Shown here one piece after another: positions 27,934-35,223 of a stretch of 64,000 nt of DNA. Within the stretch, counting starts at the first letter, position 1; each line of letters starts with the position of its first letter. The translations under genes were made by a program, and so were the position numbers. The stretch covers positions 2,294,001 to 2,358,000 of the forward strand of contig NZ_CP036278.1 in assembly GCF_007748035.1 (NCBI RefSeq), read 5' to 3'. The stretch is from Aeoliella mucimassa (GTDB lineage: Bacteria > Planctomycetota > Planctomycetia > Pirellulales > Lacipirellulaceae). Below the pieces are notes generated by a model. The model saw only the letters and a program-made list of their open reading frames with translations, ran no database searches and was not told the origin of the DNA.

Positions 27934-28532
27934 GCAACTAGCATTTTCCTCAGCCCTCCAATCACTGAGCACTCTGTCTCTCTGTCGCGATTGACTAGAC
28001 AAGCACTAAAGCCATCCCGCTAGCTACATCTTTAGCTTGATCATTCCACGATTCTTGCAACTTCATTGTTGAATGTGGACACTACACATGCTCTAATGAA
28101 CAGTACCCCACTGCGTAGCAGTCGGCTGTTGTTTGACATCGTACAAAAATACCGGGCTACTAGCTGGCAACACGAAGCTTCCGGCTATTGGTGGGTGTTT
28201 ACTGCTGCGCGGTTAGAAAGGATGACAAGCTCTCGACATCGCCTTCCCAGTCCCCACGCTTAGATTCCCATCCCCGATAATTGTTTCCCACCTATGGGAA
28301 TCTATTTTTGAGAAAGACCTTCGACTCCTCATTGCAACACCTTACCCCACAACCACTTACGCGAACCGGTGCGACGAAAAATAGATTCCCATAGAATGCG
28401 TTATTGGGAATGGGAAAATTCCCATCGCCCGAAATGCTTGGTATTACTCTATTTACGGCTTTTCGTTGTTTCCCACGTGGGAAACAAAAACGAGGGCCAG
28501 ATCTCAGCGATTCGCCCAATCCGGAACGTTCC
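27934..28532. other. Gene-free stretch with a palindromic repeat cluster
   Basis: Roughly 600 bases without a supported gene. The first 320 bases show nothing clear; the rest holds TAGATTCCCA palindromes described separately. A small frame at 28066-28263 was not accepted. Confidence 0.6.
28261..28485. repeat. Cluster of TAGATTCCCA / TGGGAATCTA palindromic repeats
   Basis: TAGATTCCCAT at 28261 faces ATGGGAATCTA at 28294; another direct copy lies at 28380 (AATAGATTCCCAT). Related palindromes follow: ATGGGAAAATTCCCAT near 28420 and a perfect 18-base GTTTCCCACGTGGGAAAC at 28468-28485. The same element recurs near 52.4 kb. Confidence 0.8.
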
Positions 28533-29018
28533 GTGAAACCAATCCTGCATTTCGCTCTGCTGCTAGTACTCTCCTGGTGTGTGATGACTACGACCCATGA
28601 GGTGGGGCACTTGGTCGGGGGATACCTGAGCGGGGGCACCCTGCGCCAGGCGGAGCTGCGGCCATGGCATTTGCCACATAGTCGGTTCTCGCCCGATCCC
28701 CGCCCGCTGATCACGCTGTGGAGCGGGCCGGTGCTTGGGGTGCTGGTGCCGATTGCCCTGGCAGCGATCATTCGCCGGCGCTGGGGTTGGTTCGTTGCGA
28801 ACTTTTGCCTGCTTGCGAATGGAGTTTACCTGGCACTCGCCTGGACCACCGGCGATCAACTGCTCGACACGGCGCGGCTGTTTTCGGCCGGGGCGAGTCG
28901 CTGGTCGGTTGCGGTGTTCTGCCTGGGGACGATCGGCCTTGGATATCCTCGCTTCCGGCAGTCGCTGATGGAGGTCTTTAAACCCCGAACTCGCGAGGCA
29001 AGCGATGCTGAGAGTTAG
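28533..29018 (+). CDS. M50-like membrane metalloprotease domain protein
   Basis: 161 residues from GTG 28533. A membrane segment (LHFALLLVLSWCVMTT) runs straight into HEVGHLVGGY, an HExxH zinc motif like that of intramembrane M50 peptidases. Two or three more hydrophobic segments follow (LITLWSGPVLGVLVPIALAA; FVANFCLLANGVYLALAW). The LDG-type second motif of site-2 proteases is not clear; TTGDQLLDTARL may stand in for it. It is shorter than S2P and has no PDZ domain. The frame extends upstream but through the repeat cluster, so the GTG is preferred. It is convergent with ccoS. Confidence 0.72.
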   Translation: MKPILHFALLLVLSWCVMTTTHEVGHLVGGYLSGGTLRQAELRPWHLPHSRFSPDPRPLITLWSGPVLGVLVPIALAAIIRRRWGWFVANFCLLANGVYLALAWTTGDQLLDTARLFSAGASRWSVAVFCLGTIGLGYPRFRQSLMEVFKPRTREASDAES

Positions 29019-29269
29019 TCGCCGAGACGGTCTTCGCGCAACGGAGAGGATTCCGAGGAATCGGCTTCGGTCGATGCGGCTGTCGGATCTGCTTCGATGT
29101 CCGCGGTATTCGATTTCTTGGTGGTCACCGGTTCGTCTTCAAACAACATGCGATAGGCATGGCTATGTGGATCGTCGAACTGCCCCGACTTGACCGCCCA
29201 GATGAACGCCACGAGCGCTGTGACCGCCAGGGCGAGTGCAGCAGGCACCATGACATACAACATCGACAT
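29015..29269 (-). CDS. ccoS: cbb3 oxidase assembly protein CcoS
   Basis: 84 residues. It starts MSMLYVMVPAALALAVTALV and continues AFIWAVKSGQFDDPHS, the CcoS family signature of one membrane helix followed by the GQFDD motif. The C-terminal tail is acidic and Ser/Thr-rich. CcoS is needed to insert cofactors into cbb3 oxidase. The ATG shares a base with the stop of ccoI (TAATG), so it is translationally coupled as the last gene of the cco operon. It overlaps the end of the convergent M50-like gene by 4 bases. Confidence 0.92.
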   Translation of the reverse strand: MSMLYVMVPAALALAVTALVAFIWAVKSGQFDDPHSHAYRMLFEDEPVTTKKSNTADIEADPTAASTEADSSESSPLREDRLGD

Positions 29270-31704
29270 TATCGCTCTCCACCCAAGGTAATACTCATGG
29301 CACTGGCAAGCACGGTTGCCGAACTGATCGGCATGAGGATAGCCGCGACGAGCGGAGTTATCCACCCGGCGGCCGCCAGCGATACAGCCAAAGTATTATA
29401 CGCCAAGGCGAGCACCAGGTTTTGCCGCACAGTTCGGCGGGTACGCCGAGCCAAACGCACGAGGTCAACCACAGGACTTAATCCAGGAGCAGCAATGTAC
29501 ACATCGGCCGCGGCCAACGAAGCCTCGGCTCCCCCTTCGACAGCGATGCCGACGTCGGCTGCTGCGAGCGCGGCCGAGTCGTTCACGCCGTCGCCGATCA
29601 TGACGGTCGGCTCTGAGCGTTCGGCGGTCACCAGAGCGAGCTTTTGCTCGGGGGTCACTCCTCCGAGTGCTTTATCGGATGGAATCGAAAGTTGCTCGGC
29701 AACGCTGGCGACCACGCCGGTTGCGTCGCCCGAGAGTATGGAAGGGTGCCAACCGAGTGACTCGAGTTGCTGGAAAGCTTCGACGGAGTCGTCGTGCAGA
29801 CGATCGCCGAGCGCGGCGGTCGCGAGCAACTCGCCTGCCACAGCTACGCCGATCATCGTGCGACCGGCCTGCTCCTGACTGGCGATGCGATCCGCCTGCG
29901 CAGCGTCGATCGTCACACCTTCGGCAGCCAGGAACCTCGGTGAACCGACGAGCAAACGATCGCCGCCAGTCATGCCGCGGAGTCCTCCGCCATGTTGTTC
30001 CTCGATGTCACGGGGCACGAGCTGACGATCCTCGATCGGCTGCGAACCGAACGCTTCGACAAACGCGGTGGCAATCGGGTGGGTCGAATGCGATTCGGCG
30101 TGAGCGACGATGGGGGCTAACCACTCGGCGCCGGACCACTCGATAAGCGTCGGCCGGCCCCGCGTCACGGTGCCGGTTTTGTCGAGCAGCATCCGCCCGC
30201 CACCGGCCAGGATTTCGAACACACCCGCATTTTTAATAAGGATATGCCGCTTAGCTGCCAGCCCGATCGCCACGGCCAAAGTAAGCGGAGTCGCGAGTCC
30301 CAGTGCACAGGGGCAGGCGACGATGAGTAGCGCGATCGTGTGCTCGACCGCCTCGGCCAACGTAGCGGTCGCCGCCCATACGATGAACGTGAGCGTAGCG
30401 ACCGACACCACAATCGTCACAAACCAACCGGCTGCCCGATCGGTGAACTGAATGATCGGCGGCTTTTCCCGTACCCCTTCGGCCACCATGTCCATCAACT
30501 GCCCAACCCGAGTTGCCTCGCCGATGGATTCGACCCGCAACCGAATCGGCGAGCCAATGTTCTGCGTACCAGCGAAAACGTCGTCGCCAACCACCACCGG
30601 TTCGGGGCGTGACTCACCAGTCAGCAGACTGCGGTTGAGCGACGATTGCCCCTCGACCAACACTCCATCGGCTGGCAACACTCCGCCGGAGAGCACCTCG
30701 ACGATGTCGCCTGTCACCAGTGAGTCAGTGGTGATTTCGATGACCAGATCCTCCCGAACCACCCGACAGGTGCTCGGGGTAAACGAGTTGAGCAGCCCCA
30801 CGGCCTCGTCGGCCCAGCGTTGCTGCCGAGCCTGAAACCAACGTCCCACGAGCAAGAGAAAGACGAGCACACTCAGCGAATCGAAGTAGATCTCGCCCGT
30901 TCCGCGGATGGCATTTACCACGCCGGCCAGTCCGCCGGCAGCCAAGGCCAGGGCGATCGGCACGTCGAGCGTTGCCGAACGAGCCCGCAACGACGAGATG
31001 GCTCCCCGAAAAAACACGCTGCCCGGCCACACCAAAGCCAAGGCACCAATCAATGCCGAGACATAACGAAAGAGGTTTTTGAATTCGTCTTCGATCCCCG
31101 CGAACTGCCCAGCGTATAAGGCAATCGCCAGCAACATGGTGTTGCCAGCGCACGCGCCCGCGACTCCCAGGCGGATGAGCTGCGCGTGCTCGCTCCGGCG
31201 ATGGATATCGCTCGCAGTGGTATCGCGGGCGGGATGGGCTGGGTAGCCCAGGCGGTCGAGCGCGGTCGCAATGGTCGACAGCTTGGTTTCCGCAGGATCC
31301 CAGGTGAGTCGCACTACCGCATCGCGCATCTGCAGCTTGGCCGATGCCAGTCCGGCAATCAGTTTCGGCAAACGTTCCACCAACCACATGCAGGCCGCAC
31401 AGTGCACGCCTTCCAATCGCAAATCGATCGACAGGTACCCGCCGGCCAGCGGGCGGCCGTTCTTGGCCAGAAACGCGGGATCGTCGTACGCTTCGTACTT
31501 CTGAGTGGTGCTTCGCACCGCCTGCTTCGGGGCGTCGACCACCGAGCGGACGTGATAGAACTCGTCGAGCCCATGTTCGTGCAACATGCCATACACGGTG
31601 CGGCAACCGTTGCAACAGAACTGCAACTCGGCATCAGGATCGACCAAACCACGCGGCACAGGCAATCCGCAATGGTCGCAAACAACCTCGGGCACAGCGG
31701 TCAT
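29269..31704 (-). CDS. ccoI: Copper-transporting P1B-ATPase for cbb3 oxidase
   Basis: 811 residues from ATG 31704, which overlaps the preceding stop (ATGA). In order: a Cys-rich N-terminal metal-binding domain (CDHCGLPV and CCNGCR), a heavy-metal-associated domain with GVHCAACMWL, the CPC channel motif VACPCALGLATP, the phosphorylation site DKTGT, and the hinge motif GDGVND. This is the FixI/CcoI type, which supplies copper to the cbb3 active site. Membrane helices flank the actuator domain as in P1B pumps. Position between the SafE-like gene and ccoS is the usual one. Confidence 0.95.
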   Translation of the reverse strand: MTAVPEVVCDHCGLPVPRGLVDPDAELQFCCNGCRTVYGMLHEHGLDEFYHVRSVVDAPKQAVRSTTQKYEAYDDPAFLAKNGRPLAGGYLSIDLRLEGVHCAACMWLVERLPKLIAGLASAKLQMRDAVVRLTWDPAETKLSTIATALDRLGYPAHPARDTTASDIHRRSEHAQLIRLGVAGACAGNTMLLAIALYAGQFAGIEDEFKNLFRYVSALIGALALVWPGSVFFRGAISSLRARSATLDVPIALALAAGGLAGVVNAIRGTGEIYFDSLSVLVFLLLVGRWFQARQQRWADEAVGLLNSFTPSTCRVVREDLVIEITTDSLVTGDIVEVLSGGVLPADGVLVEGQSSLNRSLLTGESRPEPVVVGDDVFAGTQNIGSPIRLRVESIGEATRVGQLMDMVAEGVREKPPIIQFTDRAAGWFVTIVVSVATLTFIVWAATATLAEAVEHTIALLIVACPCALGLATPLTLAVAIGLAAKRHILIKNAGVFEILAGGGRMLLDKTGTVTRGRPTLIEWSGAEWLAPIVAHAESHSTHPIATAFVEAFGSQPIEDRQLVPRDIEEQHGGGLRGMTGGDRLLVGSPRFLAAEGVTIDAAQADRIASQEQAGRTMIGVAVAGELLATAALGDRLHDDSVEAFQQLESLGWHPSILSGDATGVVASVAEQLSIPSDKALGGVTPEQKLALVTAERSEPTVMIGDGVNDSAALAAADVGIAVEGGAEASLAAADVYIAAPGLSPVVDLVRLARRTRRTVRQNLVLALAYNTLAVSLAAAGWITPLVAAILMPISSATVLASAMSITLGGER

Positions 31705-32480
31705 GGAGCAGACTTTTTGGCGTCCGGGCGGCAACACGGAGGAAGCTCATTAGGATCGGGCGCGTCCTGGCCTGCCGGTTGTCGCTGTTCGACACTATGG
31801 GCCAACGCTTCGGGCTCGAGTCCTAAGCGTCCCACGAGCGTCATCAATCCAACCGCGATTAAAGCAGTCGCACACACCAGCGGCAATCGCTTGCCAAGAA
31901 TACCGACGGCCGCCTGCACGCCGGCACCTAGCGAAACCAGAATCGGCAGCGTACCTGCCCAGAACACGGCCATCACCACCGCACCCGCGACGGGATTGCC
32001 GGTGCCTGCAGCGGTAAGTGCGAACATGTACAACCAGCCACATGGAAGAAGCGTAGTGAGCAACCCAATGGCCAAGGCACGCTTAAAGGGGGTGAGTTTC
32101 ATGGCCAGTCGCTGGCCGCGCTGCACGGCTTTCACCAACACCGCTGGAGGATGTAACTTACCGATGCGGTGCCCGAAATGCCGGAGCAACTCGGTGACTC
32201 CCATCGCAATCATCAATCCACCTGCCAGGGCGGTGGCCACCGGCTGCAGTCCCGCGAGCGTAGAGGTGAGATCGATCAAGGCTCCCAAAGACCCGGCAAC
32301 CGCTCCCAGCAAGGCGTACGTCACCAGTCGCCCCCCGTGATAGGCGAACTGCAGATGCCAGCGCGAAGTGCCATCGCTCGACTGCCCAACCGCAAACGCG
32401 ACAAACGGACCGCACATGCCTGCGCAGTGAGGCGAGCCCAACAGGCTAGCAACAAAAACGGTAACAACCTGGGCGATCAT
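31701..32480 (-). CDS. TauE/SafE (DsbD_2-like) membrane protein of the cco operon
   Basis: 259 residues with about six membrane helices. The N-terminal motif GSPHCAGMCGPF is the signature of the cytochrome-biogenesis branch of SafE-like proteins usually encoded with ccoI/ccoG, and a second Cys occurs in TTLLPCGWLYMF. The C-terminal tail has PPCCRPD, a possible metal site. A role in copper or thiol handling for oxidase assembly is inferred from these Cys and the operon. It overlaps its neighbours on both sides by 4 bases. Confidence 0.87.
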   Translation of the reverse strand: MIAQVVTVFVASLLGSPHCAGMCGPFVAFAVGQSSDGTSRWHLQFAYHGGRLVTYALLGAVAGSLGALIDLTSTLAGLQPVATALAGGLMIAMGVTELLRHFGHRIGKLHPPAVLVKAVQRGQRLAMKLTPFKRALAIGLLTTLLPCGWLYMFALTAAGTGNPVAGAVVMAVFWAGTLPILVSLGAGVQAAVGILGKRLPLVCATALIAVGLMTLVGRLGLEPEALAHSVEQRQPAGQDAPDPNELPPCCRPDAKKSAP

Positions 32481-32677
32481 GGTTGCTCGGCCGATGCGGT
32501 TTTGGCTTGGGGAGCATTGGAGTAGGGACTACCTTCCACCAACTCCGGCGGATCGGCGTTGGCCAGGGTCATGGCAACTAGCATGAGCGACATATGCCCA
32601 AGCAACAGCACCACCACAAATGCTGGCCAAAAAAAAGTGTTCATGAAAGTCGGCTTGGCAGGGGACTCTTCAGCCAT
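32477..32677 (-). CDS. Small membrane protein, FixH/CcoH-like
   Basis: 66 residues with one membrane helix (FFWPAFVVVLLLGHMSLMLV) followed by TLANADPPELVEGSPYSN. The helix plus an A-x-x-DP motif resembles the first part of FixH, but the periplasmic domain is missing, so this is a reduced form at most. Its stop overlaps the SafE-like start (ATGA). Position between ccoG and ccoI is where fixH normally sits. The gene is very likely real because of the coupling; the name is tentative. Confidence 0.7.
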   Translation of the reverse strand: MAEESPAKPTFMNTFFWPAFVVVLLLGHMSLMLVAMTLANADPPELVEGSPYSNAPQAKTASAEQP

Positions 32678-32798
32678 GAAAGTTTCCTAGTGGTTAAGTC
32701 GAAATGGCAATCGATCTTGCGATTCGCTGCGACTCTACTCGCTGGATAGCAAACCATGAGTCACAACCCCTTCGCCGTTGGCTAGCTGACTGATTTGA

Positions 32799-34181
32799 TT
32801 ATAGCGGACCGAGCATAAAAAACCGTTCCTCAACGACGCGATCTTGATCGTCGATGATTCGCAATTTGAGGTCGACTTTACCTGCCCGAAAGATGTATCG
32901 CGGAGCATGAATATGAACAGGCTGGGTTTCTTCGAGTCCGGGGTCGATCACCTCGACAGTGCTGCCGCTGGAAATCTTGGCCTCGGCGGGCTCGATCACT
33001 TCGATGCGATAACCACTGGACTCTTCCGCCCGATTCACAATCTTCACACGGAGAATATTTTCGACGTCGCCCGATTCCGAAAGCAAAAAAGGCTTTCCAA
33101 GCCCGCGAAGCACGGTGACGTCAAACGCCGACTTGTTGACCAGCACGGTAAAGAAACCGGTGACCAGCAACGTGATGACGGTCAAATAGATCAGCGTACG
33201 CGGGCGAATGATGCGGGTTGGCTTGCCTTCGAGACCTTGTTGCGAACTGTAACGAATCAGGCCAATCGGCTGATCGGTCTTACGCATCACGTCGTCGCAC
33301 ACATCGATGCACTGGGCACAGCCAATGCACTCGAGCTGCAGCCCCTGGCGAATGTCGATCCCCGTGGGACACACATCGACGCACAGCCCGCAATCTACGC
33401 AACTACCGAGATTAAGCTCGTCGCGATCGCGGCCTTTGCCACGCGGTTCGCCACGCTCCTCATCGTATCCGATGATGCAGCTCGACCGATCGAGCATCAC
33501 CGACTGAAAACGTCCGTAAGGACAACCAATAATGCAGAGTTGCTCGCGCCAGTAGCAGAAGTCGAACATCATCAGCCCTGTCACTACCGCGACCACGGCA
33601 AACGCACCAGGGTGAGCGCCGGGGTGACTGGTCCAGATCCAGGCGTGCAGCTTATCGACCCCCACGAAGTAAGCGAGGAACATATTCGACAGGTGCAAGC
33701 AGATCACGAAGTACGCGAGGTACATCGCGGCCAGACGCCAGGCTGGCACCGACTTCTTGGCCTTTCCCCCGCGTCCGCTCGTTCCCGTGAAGAAGCGTTC
33801 GAGCGGCCGGAACACGAATTCCATGTACACGGTTTGCGGACAGGCCCAACCGCACCAGACCCGCCCCGCAATCGCAGTAATAAAAAAGATAAACAAGAAC
33901 AACGCAACGACAAACAAGGCAAGCAGCACCGTGTCGGTCGGCAAGAATGTGAATCCGAAGAACGTAAACTCGCGATTACCCAAGTCGAGCAGAATCGCAG
34001 GCTTGCCATCGATTTTAAGAAATGGAAGCAATGCGTAGATCGTGATCAGGGCGTAGGCCACCACACGGCGCCAGCGCCAGAACCGACCGGTCGCCAGCTT
34101 GGGGTAAATCCAATGCCGACTACCATCGCTTTCGAGCGTGGTAAGCACACGCTCTTCGGGTTGGAGAACAGGGAGTTCCAC
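32799..34181 (-). CDS. ccoG: cbb3 oxidase accessory protein CcoG (FixG/RdxA)
   Basis: 460 residues from GTG 34181, which has GTGAGGT upstream; a TTG at 34205 directly after the ccoP stop is the alternative. Five membrane helices, then two 4Fe-4S ferredoxin motifs, CVDCGLCVDVCPTGID and CIGCAQCIDVCD, and a C-terminal immunoglobulin-like domain (FixG_C). An extra GRVWCGWACPQTVYME stretch between helices is typical of the NapH-like core. CcoG reduces copper(II) for oxidase assembly in studied bacteria. Confidence 0.94.
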   Translation of the reverse strand: MELPVLQPEERVLTTLESDGSRHWIYPKLATGRFWRWRRVVAYALITIYALLPFLKIDGKPAILLDLGNREFTFFGFTFLPTDTVLLALFVVALFLFIFFITAIAGRVWCGWACPQTVYMEFVFRPLERFFTGTSGRGGKAKKSVPAWRLAAMYLAYFVICLHLSNMFLAYFVGVDKLHAWIWTSHPGAHPGAFAVVAVVTGLMMFDFCYWREQLCIIGCPYGRFQSVMLDRSSCIIGYDEERGEPRGKGRDRDELNLGSCVDCGLCVDVCPTGIDIRQGLQLECIGCAQCIDVCDDVMRKTDQPIGLIRYSSQQGLEGKPTRIIRPRTLIYLTVITLLVTGFFTVLVNKSAFDVTVLRGLGKPFLLSESGDVENILRVKIVNRAEESSGYRIEVIEPAEAKISSGSTVEVIDPGLEETQPVHIHAPRYIFRAGKVDLKLRIIDDQDRVVEERFFMLGPL

Positions 34182-34205
34182 GTGACTAACCTCACTTGCC
34201 GCCAA

Positions 34206-34916
34206 TTACTCGGCGGCAGCCTCCTTGGCCTCACCACCGTCGGTAGTCGATTGCTCAGCGTTTGCTTCGGATTCCGTGTCGTCGGCTTTTTCTTCGCTAC
34301 TGGATTCTACGTCGCTTACCGAATCGGGCCACGGTGGAATGATATTTCCCTCGGCACCCCGCGCCGAAGGCAAATTCTCACCTCGCAACGAGGCAATATA
34401 CGAAGAGACCAACACGACCTCGTTCGGATGCAGGCGGTTTCCCCAAGCTGGCATTGCACCGTTCTTGGCGCCGTTTTTAACGACTTTGGCGATATCTTCG
34501 ATGTTCTTGACGTTGATGTAGTAATCGTCGGTCATATTCGGAGCCGAAATACCTTCGCCATCCGCACCGTGACACGACTTGCAATTGGTAGCGAACGTCG
34601 CCGATCCGACGGCGAGCCATTTGTCATCATCCATGAACTTGATGATGTTTTCGCGTGTTGGCTCCAAGTCGCCGATTTCGCCAAACTGCAGCTTCAAATT
34701 GGCCGCCTTGGCATCTTCGTATTGCGCAGCCAAGGTGCGGCTGGTCGAAGGAGAGTGAAACCACAACACGTAAATGGGAGTGAAGACAATCGAACCGATG
34801 AACAACCAATTCCACCAACCGGGGGTCGGGTTATCGTATTCCTGAATGCCATCGTAATTGTGGCTAGAGAGTAGTTCTTCCTGAACTTCAGGCTCGTTTT
34901 GTGGAGTATCGGACAT
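34206..34916 (-). CDS. ccoP: cbb3 oxidase subunit III, single-heme form
   Basis: 236 residues. The N-terminal CcoP part has YDGIQEYDNPTPGWWNWLF and one membrane helix. One cytochrome c domain follows with CKSCH at residues 112-116 and a likely Met ligand in GAMPAWG. Textbook CcoP has two heme c groups; I see only one CxxCH. The C-terminal 45 residues are acidic, low-complexity and may be disordered. The gene follows ccoQ by 115 bases and precedes ccoG. Confidence 0.92.
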   Translation of the reverse strand: MSDTPQNEPEVQEELLSSHNYDGIQEYDNPTPGWWNWLFIGSIVFTPIYVLWFHSPSTSRTLAAQYEDAKAANLKLQFGEIGDLEPTRENIIKFMDDDKWLAVGSATFATNCKSCHGADGEGISAPNMTDDYYINVKNIEDIAKVVKNGAKNGAMPAWGNRLHPNEVVLVSSYIASLRGENLPSARGAEGNIIPPWPDSVSDVESSSEEKADDTESEANAEQSTTDGGEAKEAAAE

Positions 34917-35031
34917 AGGAAATGGGTATCACGTTTAGGGTGAAGGGAAACTCGTTTTCCAACTCGGCAGACACGCTGGCATTCGCCGCCTGGACTGATA
35001 GTGACCAATGCTACGTGCCAAGCGTCACCTG

Positions 35032-35223
35032 TTAGGAAAGCGAATCATGGTTCTCATTGTTCTTGGGCGGATCATCTTCGAGCGGCAACTCCGACCAACG
35101 TGTTATTTCGCTCTTCTTACGCAACAGCAACCACAACACGACTCCAGCAAAGATGGCAACAAATAAAACCAGTCCTGCCTTCTTCAATAGGTCCACGGCT
35201 TGCTCGGTTTGCAGCCAGTCCAT
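35032..35223 (-). CDS. ccoQ: cbb3 oxidase subunit IV (CcoQ-like)
   Basis: 63 residues with one membrane helix (AGLVLFVAIFAGVVLWLLL) followed by a charged tail, the usual CcoQ form. The start codon shares a base with the ccoNO stop (TAATG). CcoQ stabilises the core complex. The family is short and weakly conserved, so the name rests partly on position. Confidence 0.85.
   Translation of the reverse strand: MDWLQTEQAVDLLKKAGLVLFVAIFAGVVLWLLLRKKSEITRWSELPLEDDPPKNNENHDSLS

Noticed and set aside
28066-28263. 65-residue frame in the gene-free stretch
   Set aside because: No start signal, low-complexity end, and it runs into the palindrome cluster.
32844-34874. 676-residue open frame on the plus strand
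   Set aside because: Antisense to ccoG and ccoP, whose protein families are certain.
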